Assembly (NCBI GenBank): GCA_016934775.1 | Contig: JAFGSP010000145.1 | Location: 1-7,086, forward strand | Reading direction: 5' to 3' | DNA from: Candidatus Woesearchaeota archaeon | GTDB taxonomy: Archaea; Nanobdellota; Nanobdellia; Woesearchaeales; GW2011-AR15 | Length of the DNA stretch: 7,086 nt | Part shown: positions 1-6,142 of the stretch, in pieces | How the letters are laid out: the number at the start of each line of letters is the position of its first letter | Numbering within the stretch: position 1 is the first letter of the stretch | The notes under the pieces: model-generated | Seen by the model: only the letters and a program-made list of their open reading frames with translations | What the model was told of the DNA's origin: nothing | Databases searched by the model: none | Position numbers and translations under genes: made by a program

Positions 1-22
1 GTTAGCTTGTTTATTAAGTTTT

Positions 23-46
23 CCCTGCAATTATTGACCCTGCAAT
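23..46. repeat. Direct repeat CCCTGCAAT x2
   Basis: Two exact copies of CCCTGCAAT lie at 23-31 and 38-46, 15 nt apart start to start. They sit about 20-45 nt upstream of a TATA-like box at 67-77. The position would suit a transcription-factor operator for the ribbon-helix-helix gene downstream, but that role is inferred from position only, and a 9-nt repeat can arise by chance in AT-rich DNA. Confidence 0.35.
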
Positions 47-66
47 ACTTAGAATTTTATTGAGGA

Positions 67-77
67 TTTTATATTAA
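67..77 (+). promoter_or_regulatory. TATA-like box for the RHH gene
   Basis: TTTTATATTAA matches an archaeal TATA box and predicts transcription from about 95-98, giving a leader of roughly 105 nt before the ATG at 205. A second candidate, TATTTAAA at 134-141, would give a leader of about 40 nt. The sequence alone does not decide between them. Confidence 0.4.
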
Positions 78-97
78 GTACCTTGACTATTCTGTTC

Positions 98-158
98 TTA
101 GGGGGAAATGTGCCCTTTTTAGTGATACAGTCGTATTTAAACTGGGCATTCTCCCCTA
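98..158 (+). other. Imperfect leader hairpin upstream of RHH gene
   Basis: The segment at 99-115 (TAGGGG ... ATG ... CCC) is largely the reverse complement of 144-158 (GGGCATTCTCCCCTA). The outer six and inner three pairs are intact, with a small internal mismatch and a 2-nt bulge between them. The loop is about 28 nt and T-rich. If transcription begins at the 67-77 box, the mRNA would open with this hairpin. It could be a leader structure or a palindromic operator. Fold strength was not computed. Confidence 0.3.
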
Positions 159-204
159 TTGTTATCAACTTTGACTGGTTGAATTATGAGGTTTATTGGT
201 AAAG

Positions 205-519
205 ATGCAACGGAAGAATTATCTGCTGAAAGTGCGTATTACCTCGGATCAGAGGGATCAGCTTGAGAAGATTGCATATTCTTGCGGTCTTAGTATGGCT
301 GATTTTATCAGGTCGGTAATTTCTTCCAATAATGAGGACTTGAAGAGTTCTTTGTCTACCAATATGCTGTATTTGCAGTCAATGTTGAAGAAGTTTGAAA
401 GCATGGAAGAGAATTTGAATTTGGTTATGGGAGAGTTTGGCATTAAGAAGAGGATTCCTAGGAAGTATAAGTTTAATGCTTCTTTTAGGGATTCAATGGA
501 AGTGCCTGCTTTCCCATAA
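205..519 (+). CDS. Ribbon-helix-helix protein, MobC/relaxosome-accessory-like
   Basis: This 104-residue protein begins with a ribbon-helix-helix-type fold: a short strand (about residues 7-12, LLKVRI), helix 1 (about 14-27, SDQRDQLEKIAYSC) and helix 2 (about 30-40, SMADFIRSVIS). Plasmid MobC-type mobilisation accessory proteins and CopG-like regulators share this arrangement. A leucine-rich helical stretch (about 50-78) could form a coiled coil, and a basic segment (KKRIPRKYK, 81-89) follows. The likely role is DNA binding, either at an origin of transfer or as a repressor; no relaxase is present in the window. I chose ATG 205 with GAGGT at 188-192 upstream (12-nt spacing); a TTG at 196 would leave only 3 nt. 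Lysine codons are about ten AAG to one AAA and the coding strand is rich in G and T, unlike the AAA-preferring genes downstream, which suggests a separate origin. Family assignment is moderate; function is inferred. Confidence 0.7.
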   Translation: MQRKNYLLKVRITSDQRDQLEKIAYSCGLSMADFIRSVISSNNEDLKSSLSTNMLYLQSMLKKFESMEENLNLVMGEFGIKKRIPRKYKFNASFRDSMEVPAFP

Positions 520-542
520 CTTCACCCCATCTATTTCTATAA

Positions 543-570
543 TTTTTTCTCTTCCTTTTTGATTTTTTCT
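543..570 (+). terminator. T-tract terminator after the RHH gene
   Basis: Three T runs (543-548, 556-560, 563-568) lie 24-50 nt past the stop codon, within a pyrimidine-rich stretch that continues to about 590. Archaeal RNA polymerase terminates at such oligo-T tracts without needing a hairpin. The assignment rests on composition and position. Confidence 0.55.
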
Positions 571-827
571 TGTGTTATTTCTTGTTTTATTTATATAAGG
601 CGACCAACTGTCCTGAAACTCTGTGCATTTATGCCGGGTGTTCAGCTTAGAATGACAATGTTTTTATAACACCCCCCACTACTTTATAAGTATTGTGGGC
701 ACAAAGTGGTAAAGGCATTATACCCAATGGGTCGCCAATACCTTAGCCGGGCATTCATCTCAATAATGCTTGGTGAAGTGCAGAAATCCGTTGTTTCATC
801 CCTTAAAAAGCCACAATTCTGGTTTAA
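571..827. other. Non-coding stretch with inverted repeats between RHH gene and truncated permease
   Basis: No convincing gene lies here. TATA-like boxes occur at 589-596 (TTTATATA) and 682-690 (CTTTATAAG). A perfect 7-nt inverted pair, GGCGACC (599-605) and GGTCGCC (730-736), is the size of a tRNA acceptor stem. However, the enclosed 124 nt show no T-arm or anticodon arm, so it is not a recognisable tRNA. The hexamer GCCGGG recurs at 633, 746 and 834, the last at the point where permease homology begins. A short open frame (ATG 727 to TGA 871-873, 48 codons) encodes nothing I recognise. The region may be an element end or a small untranslated RNA. Confidence 0.4.
746..774. repeat. Hairpin 746-774
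   Basis: CCGGGCATT (747-755) pairs with AATGCTTGG (765-773) over nine positions, two of them G-U. One further G-U pair (746/774) extends it. The loop is nine nt (756-764). G-U pairs fit RNA better than DNA, which hints at a transcribed structure if it is real. No T run follows, so it is not an obvious terminator. Confidence 0.35.
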
Positions 828-869
828 ACGCATGCCGGGACTATTACAGGCCTCACGCCTGGCATACAT

Positions 870-1991
870 GTGAATCTTGTAGCAACCTCTTTGTTTGCCA
901 TATCTCCTTTTCTCCTCGGATATTTCGAGCCGCTCTCACTGGCGGTTTTCATCATATCACTATCTGTAACCCACTCTTTTCTGGACACAATCCCCTCTGT
1001 GTATCTTGGCGCTCCTGAAAACGAGAACGCACTATCTGTGCTGCCAGGCCAGAAGATGCTATTAAGGGGAGAAGGGCACCAGGCTGTCAAGATAACCATA
1101 CTGGGCACTTACATCGGCATGATAATAGCCATCCTCCTTATTCCTGCCTTCATGTTCAGCGCCACAAAAATATATTCATTCCTCAAGCCATACCTTGTCT
1201 ATCTTCTCATTATCCTTATGGCCTACATGATATTAAAAGACAACCACAGGTTCTGGAACTTCCTCTTATTCATGGTATCAGGCACACTTGGTGTAATTGT
1301 GTTCTCTATACCCAACCTTAATGAACCACTGTTTCCATTATTGTCAGGATTATTCGGGGTCTCAGGGCTTATGCTGAGCTATTTCGAAAACACAAAGATT
1401 CCTGAGCAGCAGGCAGATAACAAGATCAATCTGAGGCCGAAAGAGCTTGTAAAAGCGATACTTGGCAGCTCAATCGCGGTATTCTTCATCCAGTTTTTTC
1501 CCGGCTTAGGACCTGCCCAGGGCGCTGTGATCTCGAACCAGATAATAAGAGATGTGAAAGATAAAGGTTATCTGGCTTTAGTGGGCGCGATGGGCACTAT
1601 GTCTGTTGTTTTCTCTCTTGTGACATTCTATGCTTTGGGAAAAGCCAAAGACGGCACAATAGTTGTGATAAGCAAGCTGCTCGAGATAGATATGAGTTCT
1701 TTTCTCATCCTGGTAGTTGTGTTCCTGGTGGCAGGCTCAATCAGTGTTTTTCTCACTCTGTTATTCTCAAATGTCTTCTCTAGGCTGATGACAAAAGTTA
1801 ACTACAGGATGCTTGTTGTTTCAATAATTGTGTTCGTATTCGGGATGAGCCTTTTCCTCAACGGCTGGATCGGAATCATTGTCCTATTGACATCAACAGC
1901 CATCGGATTGATAGCTCCCCTGAAAGGCATTGGAAGAAATCACGCCATGGGCTGCCTTATATTGCCTGTGATACTCTACTTCCTCCTTTGA
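870..1991 (+). CDS. DUF112/TctA-family permease, 5' end missing
   Basis: This is a polytopic membrane protein of the tripartite tricarboxylate transporter permease family (DUF112, archaeal branch), which would move a small organic anion across the cytoplasmic membrane; the substrate is unknown. Family marks include the loop GAPENENALSVLPGQ (47-61), the PLFPLLSGLFG segment (153-163) and the second-half signature PGLGPAQGAVIS (211-222), separated by about nine hydrophobic segments. The GTG at 870 is the first standard start, but homology continues upstream in the same frame: codons 837-869 read GTITGLTPGIH, the first-half signature. That reading meets TAA at 825-827, with no ATG, GTG or TTG between. 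The usual first membrane helix before the signature is absent from all three forward frames. The gene is thus 5'-truncated or joined at about 828-831. Starting at 870 would delete a conserved motif, so activity is doubtful. No Shine-Dalgarno precedes 870; TTTAAA at 823-828 is a possible box. Confidence 0.75.
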   Translation: MNLVATSLFAISPFLLGYFEPLSLAVFIISLSVTHSFLDTIPSVYLGAPENENALSVLPGQKMLLRGEGHQAVKITILGTYIGMIIAILLIPAFMFSATKIYSFLKPYLVYLLIILMAYMILKDNHRFWNFLLFMVSGTLGVIVFSIPNLNEPLFPLLSGLFGVSGLMLSYFENTKIPEQQADNKINLRPKELVKAILGSSIAVFFIQFFPGLGPAQGAVISNQIIRDVKDKGYLALVGAMGTMSVVFSLVTFYALGKAKDGTIVVISKLLEIDMSSFLILVVVFLVAGSISVFLTLLFSNVFSRLMTKVNYRMLVVSIIVFVFGMSLFLNGWIGIIVLLTSTAIGLIAPLKGIGRNHAMGCLILPVILYFLL

Positions 1992-2005
1992 CACCAAACA
2001 ATAAC

Positions 2006-2013
2006 TTTATTAA
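2006..2013 (+). promoter_or_regulatory. TATA-like box, leaderless promoter of GH130 gene
   Basis: TTTATTAA is centred about 27 nt before ATG 2037, the normal archaeal distance from TATA box to transcription start, so the mRNA probably begins at or beside the start codon. The 45-nt gap after the permease has its own promoter, which argues against obligatory co-transcription. GGAAAGGT at 2025-2032 is a weak Shine-Dalgarno alternative for any longer transcript. Confidence 0.55.
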
Positions 2014-2036
2014 GTGCAGCGTCTGGAAAGGTATAT

Positions 2037-3269
2037 ATGGTCTATGTCAAAAAAGAGGGCATCCTTCTCGAATCTACAAAAAAAGAGTTCGAGAGCCATG
2101 CTGTGCTCAACCCCAGCATTATACAACAAGGGAATACACTTCACATGTTCTATAGGGCAGTCGCGCCCGGAAACAGGTCGTCTGTGGGATACTGCAAACT
2201 GGATGGCCCGATGAAAATAACTGAAAGGTCTGATGCCCCCATACTCTGGCCTGAGCATGATTATGAAAAACAGGGGATAGAAGATCCCAGGGTAGTGCAC
2301 ATGAACGGGACTTATTATATGTTCTACGCTGCATATGACGGAAAGAGCGCTAGAGGCGCAATGGCTACAAGCAAAGACCTAAAAAAATGGAATAAACAAG
2401 GCATAATTACTCCTAATATCTCATATGACCTTGCTGAAGACCTGTTCAGGCAGTCAAGGTCAAAGCTAAAGGAAAAATACTTCTTTTTTGAGTCCTATTA
2501 CAAAGATATAGTCGGCAAAGATGTGATGCTCTGGGAAAAGGATATTTTCATGCTTCCTAAAAAAATAAAAGACAAATACGCATTGATCCATAGAGTGCTC
2601 CCTGATATCCAGGTAGCGTATTTCAGGAGCTTCAAAGATCTTGATGATAAATTCTGGGAAGAGTATCTAAAAAATCTATCCAAATATGTTGTCCTGGAAT
2701 CAAAATACTGGTTTGAGTCAAGAAACATAGGCGGTGGCTGCCCTATGATCGAAACCAAAGAGGGATGGCTCATGATATACCATGCTGTCCAGGACACTAA
2801 CCACGGTAAGATATATAGGGCAGGAGCAGCCCTGCTGGACAAGAAGGACCCGACAAAAGTGATAGGCCATCTTGCTGATCCCCTTTTCTCTCCTGAGGAA
2901 GAATGGGAAATTAAAGGCGATGTAGATAATGTGGTATTTCCGACAGGAACAGCAATTTTTGATGACACCTTATATATCTATTACGGCGCAGCTGACAAGA
3001 GGATTGCTGTAGCATCCCTTCATATCCATGAGCTTATGGATGAGCTGTTGAACAGGGACAGGTATACTGACATAAAGACAGAGATAGGGTTCCTGGCCGG
3101 AAAGATTTTCCACGATTGCAGGGAATCCCCGAAAACAGTTGAAGAACTATCTAAAAACCTAAAAAAGCCTGAAGAGCAAATCATCATGGCCGTCGGCTGG
3201 CTGCTAAAAGAGGGAAAAATCGGCTATTTCAACAGTGAGCACGGCATAAGGCTGAGAACAGAAGAATAA
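2037..3269 (+). CDS. GH130-family glycoside phosphorylase/hydrolase with C-terminal winged helix
   Basis: Residues 1 to about 335 form a GH130 five-bladed beta-propeller. This family mostly phosphorolyses beta-mannosidic bonds, releasing mannose 1-phosphate, though some members hydrolyse. Visible marks are NPSI (25-28), FYRA (38-41), IEDPR (81-85) with the expected general acid Asp83, KD (169-170), HRVLPDIQ (185-192), GGGCPMIET with GWLMIYHA (232-250), RAGAALLD (261-268) and GDVDNVVFPTG (294-304). Arg40, Arg85, Lys169, His185/Arg186 and His249 are candidate phosphate-site residues, favouring a phosphorylase. A charged stretch (about 138-165) looks like an insertion. Residues about 348-405 resemble a DUF2582-type winged helix (EIGFLAGKIF, TVEELSKNL, AVGWLLKEGKIGYF), unusual on a metabolic enzyme. 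There is no signal peptide, so it should act in the cytoplasm. The neighbouring GT4 gene suggests a shared glycan pathway. Family call is firm; substrate and direction are inferred. Confidence 0.9.
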   Translation: MVYVKKEGILLESTKKEFESHAVLNPSIIQQGNTLHMFYRAVAPGNRSSVGYCKLDGPMKITERSDAPILWPEHDYEKQGIEDPRVVHMNGTYYMFYAAYDGKSARGAMATSKDLKKWNKQGIITPNISYDLAEDLFRQSRSKLKEKYFFFESYYKDIVGKDVMLWEKDIFMLPKKIKDKYALIHRVLPDIQVAYFRSFKDLDDKFWEEYLKNLSKYVVLESKYWFESRNIGGGCPMIETKEGWLMIYHAVQDTNHGKIYRAGAALLDKKDPTKVIGHLADPLFSPEEEWEIKGDVDNVVFPTGTAIFDDTLYIYYGAADKRIAVASLHIHELMDELLNRDRYTDIKTEIGFLAGKIFHDCRESPKTVEELSKNLKKPEEQIIMAVGWLLKEGKIGYFNSEHGIRLRTEE

Positions 3270-3288
3270 AGGGCTAATAATGGGATAA

Positions 3289-3297
3289 TTTTATAAA
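3289..3297 (+). promoter_or_regulatory. TATA-like box of the glycosyltransferase gene
   Basis: TTTTATAAA is centred 32 nt before ATG 3325, predicting a start near 3320 and a leader of about 5 nt. This supports ATG 3325 over an upstream in-frame TTG at 3298, which lies at the edge of the box and would not be transcribed. Confidence 0.55.
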
Positions 3298-3324
3298 TTG
3301 GTTTGGACTTTCTGGAATTTTAGT

Positions 3325-5544
3325 ATGGATAATCCGCCGTGTATTCTATTTATGTCAACATTCCCGCCAAGAGAATGCGGGCTGGCCACTTTTACTGATG
3401 ACCTAACTGGAGCAATGGAGAATAATTTCAGCAACAAGTTCAGGTTCAGGATACTTGCCATGAATAAAGATGTAACAAATATGTATGATTATCCAAAGAA
3501 AGTCCTATTACAGATAAACGATACAGATATCCAGGAATATATCGATGCTGCAAAACATATCAACAGAACTGAATCAATAAAGCTAGTCAGCATCCAGCAT
3601 GAATTCGGCATATTCGGGGGAAGGCTCGGCGATTATCTGATCCCTTTTCTTGAAATACTGAAAAAACCCGTAGTCATAACATTCCATTCTGTGATCCCTA
3701 ACCCATCAAATGAGATGAAGAGGATTGTCCAAAGCCTTGCCAACAAGACTTCGTGTTTTGTGGTAATGGCCAAAAAAGCAGTAGATATACTGAGAAAGGA
3801 TTATGAGATAAGCACAGATATAGCAGTGATTCCACACGGTATCCCGACTGTTCCCCTGGCAGCAAGCGCAAAAGAAAAATCAAAAATGAACTTCAGCAAA
3901 AGGACTATCCTATCGACATTCGGCATGATGAGCAAAGACAAAGGGTATGAATATGTAATAGGTGCACTTCCTAAACTGATAAAAAAGCACCCTGACCTGC
4001 TCTACCTGATAATCGGCCAGACTCATCCTGTAGTCAGAAAAAGAGAAGGTGAAAAATACAGGAACCATCTTGAAAATATGGTAAAAAAGCTGGGCCTTCA
4101 TAATCATGTGAAATTCTACAACAAATATCTTTCTCTCAAAGAGATTCTAAGATTCCTTCAGGCTACTGACCTCTATATATCCCCCTGCCTTAACCCCAAC
4201 CAGATCACTAGCGGAACACTGGCATATGCTCTGGGATCAGGAAGGGCAGTTGTATCAACACCCTTCCTGCATGCGCAGGAAGCTGTAACTCAGGATAGGG
4301 GCCTGCTAGTAGAATTCAGAAATCCAGGATCATATGCTGCTGCCATATCGAGGATATTGTCTGAACCTGCCAAAAAACTGGCCATGGAAAAAAAGGCATA
4401 TGAATATACGAGGAATATGAGATGGCCAAACGTAGCAGAGCAATATGTGAAGATATTCGACAAATACATTTCAGGAAAAAAGGCGCTTCCTGAACTTAAG
4501 CTGGACCACCTGATACATCTTACGGATGATTTCGGAATACTGCAGTTTGCAAAAGGGACTACTCCAGATACTGAATCAGGATACACTCTTGATGACAATG
4601 CACGCGCCCTGATAACTTGCTGCATGTATTATAATATTTACAATGATGAATCTGTAATCCAGCTGATTGAAAAATATCTCAAATCTATCGAGCATGTCCT
4701 GCAGGAAGACGGAAGGCTCTTCAATAATATAAAAAGCAATCGGGAAGTCGATACAGATGAATGGAGTGAGGATGCCCATTCCAGGGGCATATGGGCCCTT
4801 GGATATCTTATTTCATCAAATAAACTACCTCAAAAAATGAGGGAAAAAGCAAAAGAAATCTTTCATAGATCATTGGAACCTCTTAATTTCATCAAGTCTC
4901 CCAGATCTGCTGCATTTTCTATTATCGGACTTTATCATTATAACCAGATTGAAGATTCCGCTGAAGCACTGGAGATGATTAGGAAACTTGCTGGTTTCCT
5001 GGTATCATGCCACAAGAACTGCTCCACTGAAGAATGGCAGTGGTTTGAAGAATACCTGACATACTCCAACAGCAAGCTGCCCGAGGCATTGTTATACTCA
5101 TATCTGGCAACCGGAAATGAGGAGCATCTCAGGATTGCGAAAGCTTCTCTTGGTTTCCTTAAGTCTGTAACATTTGAGAACGGTATCTTTGCGCCCATCG
5201 GCCAGGACGGCTGGTATTTTATGAATGGTAAAAAGGCTCATTATGACCAGCAGCCTGTAGATGCTGCATCTATGGTGCAGACCCTGATATTAGCGCATAA
5301 TATCTGTGATGAAAAAAGCTACATGGATAAAGCAAATTATGCTTTTAGCTGGTTTCTAGGCAGGAATTACCTGAACAAAAGGCTGTATGACCCCTGCACC
5401 GGCGGATGCCATGACGGCCTGGGAAGAAATTCTATAAATCTTAACCAGGGCGCTGAATCGACCATCTCTTATCTCATGGCAAGGCTGAATATTGAGGAAG
5501 CATTTGCAGAACATCTGCCTGAAAAAGGAACCATGACACAGTAA
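3325..5544 (+). CDS. Two-domain protein: GT4-type glycosyltransferase plus six-hairpin barrel domain
   Basis: This 739-residue protein has a GT-B glycosyltransferase half (about 1-385) and an alpha/alpha-barrel half (about 396-725). The first half shows FPPRECGLATFTDDL (13-27), QHEFGIFGG (91-99), ITFHS (118-122), IPHGIP (169-174), KDKGYEYVIGALPKL (204-218) and SPCLNPNQITSGTLAYALGSG (286-306 region). At the last site the usual GT4 E-x7-E pattern reads Q-x7-Y. The second half carries DDFGILQFAKG (401-411), YTLDDNARAL (420-429), EWSEDAHSRGIWALG (479-493), QPVDAASMV (643-651) and NLNQGAEST (705-713), with Asp/Glu residues placed as in six-hairpin glycosidase-like folds. It lacks a signal peptide and clear membrane helices, so it should be cytoplasmic. 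By family it would move a sugar from a nucleotide donor to a glycan. With GH130 next door, mannose is a reasonable but unproven guess. The barrel may bind, trim or measure the product. Start chosen from the TATA spacing. Confidence 0.88.
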   Translation: MDNPPCILFMSTFPPRECGLATFTDDLTGAMENNFSNKFRFRILAMNKDVTNMYDYPKKVLLQINDTDIQEYIDAAKHINRTESIKLVSIQHEFGIFGGRLGDYLIPFLEILKKPVVITFHSVIPNPSNEMKRIVQSLANKTSCFVVMAKKAVDILRKDYEISTDIAVIPHGIPTVPLAASAKEKSKMNFSKRTILSTFGMMSKDKGYEYVIGALPKLIKKHPDLLYLIIGQTHPVVRKREGEKYRNHLENMVKKLGLHNHVKFYNKYLSLKEILRFLQATDLYISPCLNPNQITSGTLAYALGSGRAVVSTPFLHAQEAVTQDRGLLVEFRNPGSYAAAISRILSEPAKKLAMEKKAYEYTRNMRWPNVAEQYVKIFDKYISGKKALPELKLDHLIHLTDDFGILQFAKGTTPDTESGYTLDDNARALITCCMYYNIYNDESVIQLIEKYLKSIEHVLQEDGRLFNNIKSNREVDTDEWSEDAHSRGIWALGYLISSNKLPQKMREKAKEIFHRSLEPLNFIKSPRSAAFSIIGLYHYNQIEDSAEALEMIRKLAGFLVSCHKNCSTEEWQWFEEYLTYSNSKLPEALLYSYLATGNEEHLRIAKASLGFLKSVTFENGIFAPIGQDGWYFMNGKKAHYDQQPVDAASMVQTLILAHNICDEKSYMDKANYAFSWFLGRNYLNKRLYDPCTGGCHDGLGRNSINLNQGAESTISYLMARLNIEEAFAEHLPEKGTMTQ

Positions 5545-5546
5545 AC

Positions 5547-5585
5547 TTTATATTCCCTTCTTCCTTAACTGATCAAAAAGAGGTG
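5547..5585 (+). promoter_or_regulatory. TATA-like box and strong Shine-Dalgarno for membrane-protein gene
   Basis: TTTATATT (5547-5554) predicts transcription from about 5577. GAGGTG (5580-5585) then sits 4 nt before ATG 5590, giving a leader of about 12 nt. Both signals agree on the start. The box begins 3 nt past the preceding stop codon. Confidence 0.6.
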
Positions 5586-5589
5586 CTGC

Positions 5590-6138
5590 ATGATAAGCTT
5601 TTTACAGGATACTTTGCTGAATTTTGTTGAACTCATTTATGCTCCTGTAATCTATCCTGAAATACTGTGGATATTGGTTCCTGTAATTCTGACTGTGTGG
5701 GTTATGGAGCTGTATTTCACAAAAAATCCAAGAAAAGGCATAGACCACCATGTATCCCTTGAAAATTCAGTCTTCCTGATATTTGTCTCATTCAACCTGA
5801 TAAAAAGGACGTTAAGGGATTATATTCCTGCAAACCTTTTCATAACATCCCTGTTCATAATCGTAACCTTGATAATTACTGCGCTGGATTTCACGCACAG
5901 GCTGCCTCTCAAAACAAAACATGGCCTGTCCTCAAAATTCATAATAGGCTATCTCTCTTATGTAGCCATTGTGCTGGTATATTCAGGGATGCTTGTATTT
6001 GCGGAGATTCCTCAAGTCATATCAATAGCAGCCTCAGCCTTCATGGTATTTATTCTGTTTGCTGCAATAGGAAGAATATATAAGTTTCTCCAACTGAAAT
6101 CATATGAAGAATTAGAATATTTTAAGAAAAAAAAATAA
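5590..6138 (+). CDS. Small polytopic membrane protein, function unknown
   Basis: This 182-residue protein has hydrophobic segments at about 23-41, 58-72 (weaker), 82-100, 117-137 and 142-163, giving four or five membrane helices. It begins with a short amphipathic helix and ends in a charged tail (SYEELEYFKKKK). I do not recognise a named family. The pattern PEILWILVP ... VMELYF followed by ENSVFLIFVSFNLIKR resembles small uncharacterised archaeal membrane proteins, and nothing points to catalysis. It has its own promoter and Shine-Dalgarno, so it need not be co-transcribed with the glycosyltransferase. The terminal lysine codons are A-rich (nine A at 6127-6135) and probably double as the terminator of the opposing PAC2 gene. 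The reading frame is secure; function is unknown. Confidence 0.85.
   Translation: MISFLQDTLLNFVELIYAPVIYPEILWILVPVILTVWVMELYFTKNPRKGIDHHVSLENSVFLIFVSFNLIKRTLRDYIPANLFITSLFIIVTLIITALDFTHRLPLKTKHGLSSKFIIGYLSYVAIVLVYSGMLVFAEIPQVISIAASAFMVFILFAAIGRIYKFLQLKSYEELEYFKKKK
6127..6135 (-). terminator. Oligo-T terminator of PAC2 gene inside the opposing gene
   Basis: Nine A on the plus strand give nine consecutive U in the PAC2 transcript, 7 nt past its stop codon, a strong archaeal termination signal. It lies within the last lysine codons of the convergent membrane-protein gene, so one stretch serves both genes. Confidence 0.6.
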
Positions 6139-6142
6139 TTGA

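Noticed and set aside
599..737. Intron-containing tRNA suggested by a 7-nt acceptor-like stem
   Set aside because: No T-loop consensus precedes the 3' strand, no D-arm or anticodon arm follows the 5' strand, and positions 8-9 do not fit.
727..873. 48-codon open frame overlapping the permease 5' end
   Set aside because: No recognisable family, no Shine-Dalgarno, not hydrophobic (so not the missing membrane helix), and in a different frame from the permease. A short open frame of this size is expected by chance.
2498..2968. Long open frame on the minus strand inside the GH130 gene
   Set aside because: It is antisense to a clear GH130 coding region, has no recognisable motif and reflects the codon pattern of the real gene.
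3298..3324. Upstream TTG start for the glycosyltransferase
   Set aside because: The TTG abuts the TATA-like box, so it would precede the transcript. ATG 3325 fits the promoter distance and the family N-terminus.
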